DNA from: Lentzea albida
GTDB lineage: Bacteria; Actinomycetota; Actinomycetes; Mycobacteriales; Pseudonocardiaceae
Assembly (NCBI RefSeq): GCF_900111005.1
Contig: NZ_FOFV01000001.1
Span: 868,001 to 932,000, forward strand
Direction: 5' to 3'
DNA: 64,000 nt
Shown here: piece after piece, positions 53,802-62,185 of the stretch
Layout of the letters: every line of letters starts with the position of its first letter
Position numbering within the stretch: position 1 is the stretch's first letter
Program-made: the position numbers and the translations under genes
The notes under the pieces: generated by a model
The model's input: the letters and a program-made list of their open reading frames with translations, nothing else
Databases searched by the model: none
Told to the model about the DNA's origin: nothing

Positions 53802-54581
53802 ATGACGGAAGAGAAGAACGGCGTCGTGGACGAGCGCCCCACCGAGAAACAACGCGGCCCCGTCGTGGAGCGGCGTCATCGCAAGGACGACCGCACCACC
53901 ACAACGGACCAGCGGCTGCTGGACTCCCGGGGCCCGTCGGACTGGGTGCACACCGACCCGTGGCGGGTGCTGCGGATCCAGGCCGAGTTCGTCGAGGGCT
54001 TCGGCGCGCTGGCCGAGGTGCCGAGCGCGGTGACCGTGTTCGGCTCGGCGCGCACCGGACGGGACCACCCGGAGTACCAGCTCGGCCGCGACCTGGGCGC
54101 GGCGCTGGCCGAGGCCGGGTTCGCCGCGATCACCGGTGGTGGTCCCGGCGCGATGGAGGCCGTCAACCGCGGGTGTTCGGAGGCCGGTGGCTTCTCGATC
54201 GGCCTGGGCATCGAGCTGCCGTTCGAGCAGGGCCTGAACCCGTGGGTCGACCTCGGGGTGAACTTCCGGTACTTCTTCGTGCGCAAGACGATGTTCATCA
54301 AGTACTCGCAGGCGTTCATCTGCCTGCCCGGCGGGTTCGGCACGCTCGACGAGCTGTTCGAGGCGTTGACGCTGGTGCAGACGAAGAAGGTCACCAAGTT
54401 CCCGGTGGTCCTGTTCGGCACCGCGTACTGGCAGGGGCTGTACGACTGGATCCAGAACTCCGTGCTGGAGGGCGGCAAGGTCGGGGAGAAGGACCTCGCC
54501 CTGCTGCACCTGACCGACGACATCGACGACGCGGTCCGGGTCGTGAAGGACGCGCACAAGGCCTGGGCGGACGCACACTGA
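53802..54581 (+). CDS. TIGR00730/LOG-family Rossmann protein (long form)
   Basis: 259 residues with a charged N-terminal extension (~60 residues) before the lysine-decarboxylase-like fold: VTVFGSAR, TGGGPGAMEAVNRG and PGGFGTLDELFEALT, the PGGxGTxxE site of LOG phosphoribohydrolases. These release adenine-type bases from nucleotide monophosphates. ATG 53802 is preferred to GTG 53799 because a TAGCAT hexamer ends 7 bases upstream. One-base overlap with the second LOG gene. Confidence 0.9.
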   Translation: MTEEKNGVVDERPTEKQRGPVVERRHRKDDRTTTTDQRLLDSRGPSDWVHTDPWRVLRIQAEFVEGFGALAEVPSAVTVFGSARTGRDHPEYQLGRDLGAALAEAGFAAITGGGPGAMEAVNRGCSEAGGFSIGLGIELPFEQGLNPWVDLGVNFRYFFVRKTMFIKYSQAFICLPGGFGTLDELFEALTLVQTKKVTKFPVVLFGTAYWQGLYDWIQNSVLEGGKVGEKDLALLHLTDDIDDAVRVVKDAHKAWADAH

Positions 54582-55114
54582 TGTACGTAGCCGTTTACTG
54601 CGGAAGCCTCGCCACCGTCCCCCAGAGCTACGTCGACCTCGCCGCCGAGGTCGGCCGGCAGATCGCCGAACGCGGGTGGCACCTCGTGTGGGGCGGCGGG
54701 CAGACGTCGATGATGGGCGCCGTGGCCCGTGCGGCCCGCGCTGGCGGCGCGCACACCTACGGCGTGATCCCGAAGGGGCTCGCCACCCGGGAGATCGCGG
54801 ACCGCGAGTCGACCGAGCTGCACGTGGTCGACACCATGCGCGAGCGCAAGAAGATGATGGACGACAAGGCCGACGCGTTCCTGACGCTGCCCGGTGGCAT
54901 CGGGACCGCGGAGGAGTTCTTCGAGGTCTGGACCGCCGGTGTGCTCGGCATGCACGGCAAGCCCGTGGTGCTCCTGGACGTCGACAACCACTACAAGGGC
55001 CTCGTCGAGTGGCTGGGTGAGTTGCGGGACAAGGGGTTCGTGTCGCACGCCGCGTTGAAGTCGCTGGTCGTCACGGACGACGTGTCAGTCGCTCTTGACG
55101 CTTGCGTCGTCTAG
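54581..55114 (+). CDS. LOG-family cytokinin riboside 5'-monophosphate phosphoribohydrolase
   Basis: 177 residues, the compact LOG form: VYCGSLATVPQSYVD, WGGGQTSMMGAVARAA, the R/E pair in MRERKKMMDDKAD and PGGIGTAEEFFEVWT. It corresponds to Rv1205 in order. It is coupled to the longer paralogue upstream. The 3' end overlaps the convergent AlkZ-like gene by 30 bases. Confidence 0.92.
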   Translation: MYVAVYCGSLATVPQSYVDLAAEVGRQIAERGWHLVWGGGQTSMMGAVARAARAGGAHTYGVIPKGLATREIADRESTELHVVDTMRERKKMMDDKADAFLTLPGGIGTAEEFFEVWTAGVLGMHGKPVVLLDVDNHYKGLVEWLGELRDKGFVSHAALKSLVVTDDVSVALDACVV

Positions 55115-56137
55115 CCCCTTGGCCTTGGCCAGGAGCTGGGTCTCCGGCAGGAGGTCCGGGAGCGGGCGGTACGGGGTCGCGGTGACCTCGAAGCGCTTGC
55201 CGGAGACCACCCTGCCCTGCCAGGAGCCCGCGATCTCGCCGTCGACGAGGATCGCGCCGCGGCGGCCGAGGATGCGGAAGATGTCCCTCTGCGCGGCCTT
55301 GTCCGGCAGGAGCAGGTCGCGGTCCCGTGCCTGGAGGTACGGGTCGGTGGGCGGCAGCAGGCGGACGTCCGGGGGTTCGGCGTCGGCGATCTCGACGTCC
55401 TCGGGCAGCCACGCCGGCGCGCCGTCGACGGTCACCTCGACGAGGCCCTCCTTGGGCCAGCGCTTCTTGACCTCACGCGTCGACGTGCCGAAGTAACCGG
55501 CCACTTCGGACGGTCCGGCAGGGCCGTGCAGGGTCAGGTAGCGGTGGACGAGCTCGTCGAAACCCGCGGTCCTGCGGGGGACACCCGGCCAGCCGTGGAT
55601 GCGTTCGAACGTCACGGTCTTCTCCTCCGGGATGATCCGGAGACCCGCCGGGAGCGCGCCGAGGCGGAAGATCGGGTCGCTGACGTGCTCGGTCCGGCAG
55701 CCGCGGCAGGGTTCGATCGTCTGCTTGGGCGCCAGCGGGGTCAGGGCCTTGCTCACCTCGCCCTTGGTCATGGGCTTCGTGACGATCGACCTCATCGCGG
55801 TGGCGATGTGCCGCAACGCGTCCAGCAGGTCGTCGACCTTCGGGCGGGCCGCGCGGGCTCTCGCGTCGGCGTCGTTCCACGGCCACAGCGCGCGGGAGAA
55901 CGCCTTCAGCTCGCCCGCCCGGTGCAGGTGCGGGGCACCGCGCACCGACCAGGTCACGGTGAAGTCTTCTGTCGACGGTGCGTCCAGCCTCGCGGCGAGA
56001 CTCAGCAGGGCCGAGCCGGAGGTGTTGTCCTGGACGCCCAGGGAGAACACCGCCAGCTCGGCCGCGTCGCCGGTCCGCCGGTCCAGCTCGTGCTGGTGGA
56101 TCCGGTGGAGGAGCACCTGTTGCCGGGTGAGGTCCAC
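55085..56137 (-). CDS. Winged-helix DNA-binding protein, AlkZ/YcaQ-like (HTH_42)
   Basis: 350 residues related to the HTH_42 family that includes interstrand-crosslink glycosylases AlkZ/YcaQ. Features are RQQVLLHRIHQHELDRR at the N-terminus, WSVRGAPHLHRAGEL (the family's R-G-(T/A)-x-H region), two further winged-helix modules (GPAGPSEVAGYFGTSTREVK) and a C-terminal LLPPTDPYLQARDRDLLL with GRRGAILVDGEIAGSWQGR. The QxQ or QxD catalytic motif of true AlkZ is not obvious, so glycosylase activity is uncertain. The GTG at 56137 is chosen; a further upstream start is possible. Confidence 0.78.
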   Translation of the reverse strand: MDLTRQQVLLHRIHQHELDRRTGDAAELAVFSLGVQDNTSGSALLSLAARLDAPSTEDFTVTWSVRGAPHLHRAGELKAFSRALWPWNDADARARAARPKVDDLLDALRHIATAMRSIVTKPMTKGEVSKALTPLAPKQTIEPCRGCRTEHVSDPIFRLGALPAGLRIIPEEKTVTFERIHGWPGVPRRTAGFDELVHRYLTLHGPAGPSEVAGYFGTSTREVKKRWPKEGLVEVTVDGAPAWLPEDVEIADAEPPDVRLLPPTDPYLQARDRDLLLPDKAAQRDIFRILGRRGAILVDGEIAGSWQGRVVSGKRFEVTATPYRPLPDLLPETQLLAKAKGLDDASVKSD

Positions 56138-56147
56138 CCGGACATTC

Positions 56148-57650
56148 TTACGCCTTCGGAACCGTGAGGCTCGACGGTCCGAAGGTGACGGTTGAGCCAC
56201 GCGTCGATTCCGACAGGTAACGCGGGTCCACCGTGTCGATCACCAGTGCGATCCGGTTGCCCGCGCCGACGGTCCACGCGGTCGGTTCCAGCTCCACGTC
56301 GAGCGTCTGCGTGCGGCCCGCGCCGGTGACCTTCACCGGCTTGTGCGTGATCAGCGCGCCCAGGCCGAGCGGGCCGACCTCGTACAGGTACGCGAACAAC
56401 GTCGTCGTCTCCGCGCTCGGGGTCACCTGGAGCCGGAGCTTGGGCGTGCCGGCGAGCGTCGCGCCGTTCGGGTACTGCGGCCCGCTCCACACCCCGGCGA
56501 CGTTCCGGTCGACGAACGGCAGCGAGACGCCGGTCGGGATGTTGAGGAACCCTTGCAGCGCACCGGAGAGCAGGATCGTGCCGCTGTCCGCGACCGTGTT
56601 CCAGCCCGCGGTGATCCGCCTGCCGTCGAGCGCGACCGTGTCGGCGTTGCCGTTCGGCCAGGCGCCGAACTTCCTCCACGTGCCGCCGTTGTTGGGCTTG
56701 AGCTGCACCGGCTGCTCGGCGTCGATGCCGTTGGCCGTGCCCTTGACGTAGCGGTCGAACCAGCGGCCGACCGACTCCCAGATCTCGTTGGGCAGACCCG
56801 CCGCGCCGAACAGCTCGGCGGTGGCGTGGTCGCCCGGCGAGAGCATGAGCCGCTTCGGGCCGGTGAGCTCGCCGTAGAAGTCCGCGATCTGGCCGGGCGC
56901 GAAGATGCCGTCGTTCCAGGCGTTGCCGAGCAGGACCGCGGTGCCGTTGGAGTTGATCTGCGCGATCTTCGCGGCGGTGGCGGCCGAGCGGTCCGCCGAG
57001 ATCGGCACGACCTCCCAGAACCTGCCGTCGCGGTAGGCGTCCTCGGCCTCGACGAGCACGGGGCCGGGACGTCCGGTGGCCTTGCCCGCGGCCAGCAGGA
57101 CCTCGACGGCCTGCTTGTTCACGGTGCTGTTCGGGTAGAGCGACCGGGCCAGGTCGGTCCACGTGCTGAGCGCCGCCGCGGCCTTGATGCGCTTGTCCGA
57201 CGCCGCGGCGAGCAGGGACTGCCCGGCGCCGTAGGAGATCCCGGCCGCGCCGACCTTGGTGCCGTCGGCGTTCGCGTTGGTGACGGCCCAGTCGATGACC
57301 TTGCTGACGTCCCCGACGGTGTCAGGGCCGGCGACGTCGATCTGGCCGCCGGAGTCCCAGAAGCCGCGGCTGGTGTAGCTCACGACGACGTAGCCGGACT
57401 CCTTGGCGAGCTTCGCGGCGGCGCCGACGTACTCGATGTTGGGGACCGCCCAGCTGGACGGCATGACGAGCAGCGGGAACGGGCCGCCGCCCCGGCCGGT
57501 GGGCTCGACGACGAGGGCCTTCAGGGTGGTGCCGCCGACGCCGGGGATGGACCGGTAGGTGATCTGGTGTCCGGGAGCCGCCGTGGCGGCGACCGGAGCA
57601 CCGAGCAGGGTTGTGAGGAGTACGAGGGCTAGAACAAGTGATCGTCGCAC
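56148..57650 (-). CDS. Secreted S15-type alpha/beta hydrolase (CocE/Xaa-Pro dipeptidyl-peptidase-like)
   Basis: 500 residues with a signal peptide (SLVLALVLLTTLLGAPVAAT). The alpha/beta-hydrolase core has nucleophile motif GISYGAG, a WNDGIF segment and H of SPGDHATAE; the C-terminal ~200 residues form the galactose-binding-like jelly roll of the S15/CocE family. It probably cleaves peptides or esters outside the cell. GTG 57650 has a perfect AGGAGG 7 bases upstream. A monocistronic gene. Confidence 0.88.
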   Translation of the reverse strand: MRRSLVLALVLLTTLLGAPVAATAAPGHQITYRSIPGVGGTTLKALVVEPTGRGGGPFPLLVMPSSWAVPNIEYVGAAAKLAKESGYVVVSYTSRGFWDSGGQIDVAGPDTVGDVSKVIDWAVTNANADGTKVGAAGISYGAGQSLLAAASDKRIKAAAALSTWTDLARSLYPNSTVNKQAVEVLLAAGKATGRPGPVLVEAEDAYRDGRFWEVVPISADRSAATAAKIAQINSNGTAVLLGNAWNDGIFAPGQIADFYGELTGPKRLMLSPGDHATAELFGAAGLPNEIWESVGRWFDRYVKGTANGIDAEQPVQLKPNNGGTWRKFGAWPNGNADTVALDGRRITAGWNTVADSGTILLSGALQGFLNIPTGVSLPFVDRNVAGVWSGPQYPNGATLAGTPKLRLQVTPSAETTTLFAYLYEVGPLGLGALITHKPVKVTGAGRTQTLDVELEPTAWTVGAGNRIALVIDTVDPRYLSESTRGSTVTFGPSSLTVPKA

Positions 57651-57766
57651 GCTGGTCCTCCTTGACCATGACGTAGATCACACAGGGTGTTACCGGCGAG
57701 TAAACCAGGTTGCTACTCGTGGGTAGCAAGAAGCTGTGAGTCAGGTCACTGTCTACGCTGGGTGGC

Positions 57767-58105
57767 GTGAACCGATTCCGCGTCACTGACCTGCCGGAAG
57801 ACCGCGTGCTGGTCGTCGCGCATCTGACCAGCGCGGACGAGCTGAGACGGGCCGTGGAGGCGGGTGCGGACGTCGTCGAGTTCGACGGCGAGCTGGAATT
57901 GCCGTCACTCACCGGGACGTTGGACGTGGTGACGATCCCACCAGGCGACGAGGACGAGACGCTCGCGGCCGCCACGGTGGCTGCGCTGTCCGGAGCACGC
58001 GCCGTTCGTGCGTCTGACGTGCGGCAGGCGAGGAAGGTCGTGGAGATGGTGGCGAGCGTGACGGGGACCCGTCCGCCGGCGCGGGCGATGCGGGCGCTGG
58101 CCTGA
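57767..58105 (+). CDS. Truncated dihydropteroate synthase homologue (FolP2 remnant)
   Basis: 112 residues at the folP2 position directly upstream of gpgS. The C-terminus (ARAVRASDVRQARKVVEMV followed by ASVTGTRPPARAMRAL) strongly resembles the end of DHPS, including the position of the conserved R-x-H as RAS, and the start (ADELRRAVEAGADVVEFDG) resembles an early barrel strand with its Asp. About 60% of a normal ~280-residue TIM barrel, including the pterin- and pABA-binding loops, is missing, so it cannot be a normal DHPS. The frame is intact, with a leaderless-type TACGCT (57754-57759) 7 bases upstream and one-base coupling to gpgS, so it is expressed. Confidence 0.75.
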   Translation: MNRFRVTDLPEDRVLVVAHLTSADELRRAVEAGADVVEFDGELELPSLTGTLDVVTIPPGDEDETLAAATVAALSGARAVRASDVRQARKVVEMVASVTGTRPPARAMRALA

Positions 58106-59016
58106 TGCTGCCCGCCACCGAGGCCTGGTTCGCCTCGCACACCTGGCAGCAGCCGTCCTGGACGGTCGACGAACTGGTCGCGCTGAAGCGCGGCCGGACC
58201 GTGTCCGTGGTGCTGCCCGCGCTGAACGAGGAGGAGACCGTCGGCGACGTCGTCTCCGTCGTCCGGCCCTTGGTCGGCACGCTCGTGGACGAGCTGGTCG
58301 TGATGGACTCCGGGTCCACCGACCGCACCGCCGAGGTCGCCTCGGCCGCCGGGGCGCGGGTCGTGCTGCGCGAGGACGTCGTGCCGTGGCTTCCACCGTT
58401 GCCCGGCAAGGGCGAGGTGCTGTGGCGGTCGCTGGCCGCGACCACCGGTGACCTGATCGTCTTCCTCGACTCCGACCTCGTGGACCCGGAGACCGCGTTC
58501 GTCACGGCGCTCCTCGGGCCGTTGCTGCTGGACTCCGGCGTGCACCTGGTGAAGGGGTTCTACCGCCGGCCGTTGCGGCTGGAGAGCACCGGTGGCGGGC
58601 GGGTGACGGAACTGGTGGCGCGGCCGTTGCTGAACACGTTGCGGCCCGAGCTCTCCGGTGTGGTGCAACCGCTCGGCGGGGAGTACGCGGCCACGCGGTC
58701 CTTTTTGGAGTCCGTTCCCTTCGCGGCCGGGTACGGCGTGGAGATCGGGCTGTTGCTGGACGTGCACCGGGTGCACGGCCTGTCCGGCCTGGCGCAGGTG
58801 AACCTCGGGGTGCGCAAGCACCGGAACCGGTCGTTGCTGCAGCTCGGCGCGATGTCGTCGCAGATCATGGGCACGGCGCTGGCCCGGTGCGGCGTCTCCG
58901 CGGACTCCGGGCCGTTGACGCAGTTCGTGCAGGTCGGCGGGGAGTGGCTACCCGACTCGACCGACGTGCTCGTCGCCGATCGGCCGCCGATGGTGCACGT
59001 GGTCGAAGAGGGCTAG
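58105..59016 (+). CDS. gpgS: Glucosyl-3-phosphoglycerate synthase
   Basis: 303-residue GT81 glycosyltransferase that makes glucosyl-3-phosphoglycerate, first step of glucosylglycerate and methylglucose lipopolysaccharide synthesis. Motifs: VVLPALNEEETVG, MDSGSTDRTAE, LPGKGEVLWRSL, the DxD site D122-S-D124 (FLDSDLVD) and GYGVEIGLLLD. ATG overlaps the preceding stop by one base. Its 3' end overlaps cydC by 69 bp, convergently. Confidence 0.95.
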   Translation: MLPATEAWFASHTWQQPSWTVDELVALKRGRTVSVVLPALNEEETVGDVVSVVRPLVGTLVDELVVMDSGSTDRTAEVASAAGARVVLREDVVPWLPPLPGKGEVLWRSLAATTGDLIVFLDSDLVDPETAFVTALLGPLLLDSGVHLVKGFYRRPLRLESTGGGRVTELVARPLLNTLRPELSGVVQPLGGEYAATRSFLESVPFAAGYGVEIGLLLDVHRVHGLSGLAQVNLGVRKHRNRSLLQLGAMSSQIMGTALARCGVSADSGPLTQFVQVGGEWLPDSTDVLVADRPPMVHVVEEG

Positions 59017-60249
59017 CTGTTCGGTCCGGTGCGTGACGACCAGGGCGGTGCCCCGGCTCGCGTCCAGGACCTGGGCCAGCACGCGGTCGGCTTGGTCGGG
59101 GTCGAGGCCCTCGGTGGGCTCGTCCAGCAGCAGGACCTCGGGGTGCGCGAGCACCGATCTGGTGAGGACGAGTCGCTGGCGCTGGCCGCCGGAGATCTCC
59201 TCGCCGCGTTCGCCGACGACCCGGTCCCAGTCGAGGTCCAGTTCGGTGATCGCGGCCGCCCGGTCCAGTTCTTCCTGTGTCGCATCGGGTTTGGCCAGCA
59301 GGACGTTCGTGCGGACCGTGGTGTGGAAGACGTGCGCGTCGGCCAGCGCGCCCTTGCTGGGTTCGAGGCGGTGCGCGAGAGCGTTGAGCAGCGTGGTCTT
59401 GCCCGCTCCGCTCGGCCCGACGATCGCCGTTCTGCCGTGCAGTTCCGGGGGTTCGGTGACGTGGGGCGGTTCGGGCTCGTCGGTGCGTTCCGGAGCGGGC
59501 TTGGTCAGCGCCGCGAGGGGGACGGTGATCTCGAACGCGGCGACGGCGGCCATGACCAGCCACGCCGGTTCGTGCTGGGCCAGCATCAGCAGGGCCGCGG
59601 CGAACTGGACGGCGATCGCCAGCGGGGTCAGGTCGCGCGTGCGTTCTCCGCGGGACAGCTCTTTCGCGGTCTCGGTGGCGATGCGGAGTTTCTCGTCGAA
59701 CAGGTCGTAGGCGATCAGTTCTTCTCTGCCGTGGACCAGTTCCGTGGTTTGTTCGGTCAGCCTGGCGCGCAACGGCGTGAGGTCCCGCGGCGTGCGGATC
59801 GCGAGCCAGGGGAGCAGGGCGAGGTTGACCAGCAGTCCGGCGATCAGCGGCAGCGAGAAGCCCGATGCCGCCGCGACGACGGCACCGGTCAGGGCGGCGG
59901 TGATCCACGGCAGGGTGGTGCGGAGCCGCGCGTCGAGGTGCTGGTCGACGTTCGTGACGATGCGGGTCAGCGCCGTGCCGGACGGGACGTGCTTGCGGTG
60001 CACGAGGTCGTCGTAGACCTGGCCGCGCAGCTCCACGGCCTCGCTGAGCACGGCTTGGTGGCTGCTCAGGCGTTCCAGGTAGCGCAGGGCGCCCTTGGCG
60101 AGGGCCAGGGTGCGGACGGCGACGATCGCGACGGTGAGCGCCTGCACCGGCGGGTGCTCGGCGGCGCGCAGGACCAGCCAGGTCGCGGTGGCGGTCAGGC
60201 CGACTCCCGCCAGTTCGGCGAGGGTGCCGACGAGGATCGCGAGTCTCAT
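58948..60249 (-). CDS. cydC: CydC-like ABC transporter subunit with shortened nucleotide-binding domain
   Basis: 433 residues. The membrane half resembles CydC (GVGLTATATWLVLRAAE, GALRYLERLSSHQAVLS). The ATPase half has Walker A GPSGAGKTT, signature ISGGQRQR, Walker B LLLDEPTEGLD and H-loop VVTHRTEQ. Between Walker A and DAHVFHTTVR it is ~25 residues shorter than usual: the ABC-beta segment is gone and the Q-loop glutamine (normally PQDAHVF) is Ala (LADAHVF). CydDC exports thiols needed to assemble cytochrome bd. Last gene of cydABDC; ATG overlaps cydD by 4 bases. Confidence 0.88.
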   Translation of the reverse strand: MRLAILVGTLAELAGVGLTATATWLVLRAAEHPPVQALTVAIVAVRTLALAKGALRYLERLSSHQAVLSEAVELRGQVYDDLVHRKHVPSGTALTRIVTNVDQHLDARLRTTLPWITAALTGAVVAAASGFSLPLIAGLLVNLALLPWLAIRTPRDLTPLRARLTEQTTELVHGREELIAYDLFDEKLRIATETAKELSRGERTRDLTPLAIAVQFAAALLMLAQHEPAWLVMAAVAAFEITVPLAALTKPAPERTDEPEPPHVTEPPELHGRTAIVGPSGAGKTTLLNALAHRLEPSKGALADAHVFHTTVRTNVLLAKPDATQEELDRAAAITELDLDWDRVVGERGEEISGGQRQRLVLTRSVLAHPEVLLLDEPTEGLDPDQADRVLAQVLDASRGTALVVTHRTEQLALFDHVHHRRPIGDEHVGRVG

Positions 60250-61595
60250 ACCCGGACCACCCTGTCGACCTCGCTGAGCAGTGCCGGTCGGTGCGCGACG
60301 ATCACCGCGGTCCGTCCTCGGATGAAGTCGCGTGTCGCTTCGAGCACCAGTGCCTCCGTCTCCGCGTCGAGGTGGGCGGTCGGTTCGTCGAGCAGGAAGA
60401 GGCCGGCCCGGCGCCGGTCGAGCGCGTTCGCCACCGCGACCCGTTGCTGCTCGCCCGACGAGAGGTTCGCCGGGACGAGCACGGGGCGTTGCGGCACCCA
60501 GGCCAGAGCTTCCAGCCACTTCCGCTGGTCGATCTCCCGCAGGTCGACGCCACCGACGAGCACCCGGCCGCGGTCGGGGCGCACGAAACCCAGCAGCAGT
60601 CCGAGAACCGTGCTCTTGCCGGCGCCGCTCGGCCCGACGAGGGCGATCCGTTCACCGGGGCGGATGTGCAGGTTGAGGTTCTTCAGGCTGCGGACGCTCA
60701 CGTTGTCGAACACGATCTCGGCTTGCGCGAGATCAGGTGGTGCCTGACCCGTGGTTTCGTCGTGTGCCGGCACTTTGCCGAGGACTTCGCGGCCCTGAGC
60801 GCTGGCGTGGTACTGCGCTCCGGCGGCGCGCAGCGGCAGGAACGCTTCTGGAGCAAGGAAGAGCACGAGCAGTGCGGTGTGGAGCGGCACGCCGCCGTCG
60901 AGCAGCCGGAGCCCGACCGGCACGGCGATGAGCGCGACCGACATCGTGGCCACGAGTTCGAGCACGAACGCCGACAGGAACGCGACGCGCAGCGCCGCCA
61001 TCGTCTCGGTCCTGTGCCGCGCGGCCAGCCTGCGGACCGTGGCGGACTGCGCCTCGGCCCGTCCGAACGCCCGCAGCGTGCCGATTCCCTTGACCACGTC
61101 GAGGAAGTGCCCGCCGAGGGTGGCCAGCGCGTCCCACTGCCGGGATGTGCGCTCACGGGTGTGCGCGCCGACCAGTGCCCCGAAGATCGGGATCAACGGC
61201 AGCGTGACCAGGATCGTCAGGGCCGCGGTGAGGTCGGCGAACGCCAGCCTGACCACCACCGCGAGCGGCACCGCCACGGCCAGGACCCGCATGGGCAGGT
61301 ACCCGACGACGTACGGCGTCACGTCGTGCACGCCCCGGGTGACCAGCGTGGCGACCTCGCCGGCCTTGGTGCCGGGGGAGCGCAGGAACGCCTCCCGCAG
61401 GCGGACGCGGGTGCGTTCGGCGGACCGGTGAGCCCACTCGCGGTGCGCCCACCACACCAGCACCCGCGCGCCGATCACCAGGCACAGCAGGAGAAAGCCG
61501 GTGCCACCGCTGAGCACCGACGCCAGCAGTTCGGCCTGGGCCAGCACCAGGAAAGGAACCGGGATCAGCGCGAGGAGAGGGCGACGATCGACCAC
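60246..61595 (-). CDS. cydD: CydD-like ABC transporter subunit lacking the ABC helical subdomain
   Basis: 449 residues versus ~530-580 usually. The membrane half (residues ~1-250) is CydD-like (TPYVVGYLPMRVLAV, TVRRLAARHRTETMAAL). The ATPase half has Walker A GPSGAGKST, Q-loop WVPQRPVLVP, then immediately the signature LSSGEQQRV; the ~45-residue helical subdomain normally between them is missing. Walker B LFLLDEPTAHLD and H-loop VAHRP are present. GTG 61595 overlaps cydB by 31 bases. The reading frame is intact, so this is not an obvious frameshift. Confidence 0.87.
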   Translation of the reverse strand: MVDRRPLLALIPVPFLVLAQAELLASVLSGGTGFLLLCLVIGARVLVWWAHREWAHRSAERTRVRLREAFLRSPGTKAGEVATLVTRGVHDVTPYVVGYLPMRVLAVAVPLAVVVRLAFADLTAALTILVTLPLIPIFGALVGAHTRERTSRQWDALATLGGHFLDVVKGIGTLRAFGRAEAQSATVRRLAARHRTETMAALRVAFLSAFVLELVATMSVALIAVPVGLRLLDGGVPLHTALLVLFLAPEAFLPLRAAGAQYHASAQGREVLGKVPAHDETTGQAPPDLAQAEIVFDNVSVRSLKNLNLHIRPGERIALVGPSGAGKSTVLGLLLGFVRPDRGRVLVGGVDLREIDQRKWLEALAWVPQRPVLVPANLSSGEQQRVAVANALDRRRAGLFLLDEPTAHLDAETEALVLEATRDFIRGRTAVIVAHRPALLSEVDRVVRV

Positions 61596-62185
61596 TGCAA
61601 CACCACCACCAGCGGGATGACCGGGATCGCGACCCACGCGAGCAGGCCGAGCGTGTCGGGGTGCGCCATGAGGCCGGTGACGTCGATCGAGCTGAACGCG
61701 AGCGGGATCGGCAACGCGCACAGCGCCGCCGTCACCGGGAAGAGGGCCTTCCTGTGCTGGAACGCCCAGCCGTGCAGGGCGAACAGCACCGGCATCACGA
61801 ACGCGACGGGCCAGGGCGCGTCGAGCAGGTGCGCCAGGAAGAGCCCCCAGCCCGCGGACACCATCAGCGCGCCCGTGAACACGAGCCACCACCACAACCT
61901 GAGCTGGACCGAGGCCATGAACAGCACCAACCCGGCCAGGAGCAGCGTGAACGTGCTGTGCGCGCCGGAGAGCAGCTCGCCTTCGAGGCGCGGGAACGCC
62001 GCGAACAGCACCCCGATCACGGCGACCAGCCACACCTCGTTGCCCAGGAAGAACGGGGTCATGCGGTGCAGCACGACCTCTCGTCTGCCGAAGGGCAACA
62101 GCAGTCCGCTGCCGTAGTCGAAGCCGGCCAGCGCGAAGTAGCCGACGGTCAGAACACCGAGCACGGTCAACCACAGAGCTTCCAT
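61565..62185 (-). CDS. cydB: Cytochrome bd oxidase subunit II, short form
   Basis: 206 residues with about six membrane helices, whereas CydB is usually 330-380 residues with eight to nine. The N-terminal family signature GFDYGSGLLLPF and GNEVWLVAVIGVLFAAFP are present; helices around HGWAFQHRKALFPV and IPLVVVLQWSIVAL follow. Subunit II pairs with CydA and stabilises the oxidase. ATG overlaps the cydA stop by one base, and the stop falls inside cydD. Confidence 0.88.
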   Translation of the reverse strand: MEALWLTVLGVLTVGYFALAGFDYGSGLLLPFGRREVVLHRMTPFFLGNEVWLVAVIGVLFAAFPRLEGELLSGAHSTFTLLLAGLVLFMASVQLRLWWWLVFTGALMVSAGWGLFLAHLLDAPWPVAFVMPVLFALHGWAFQHRKALFPVTAALCALPIPLAFSSIDVTGLMAHPDTLGLLAWVAIPVIPLVVVLQWSIVALSSR

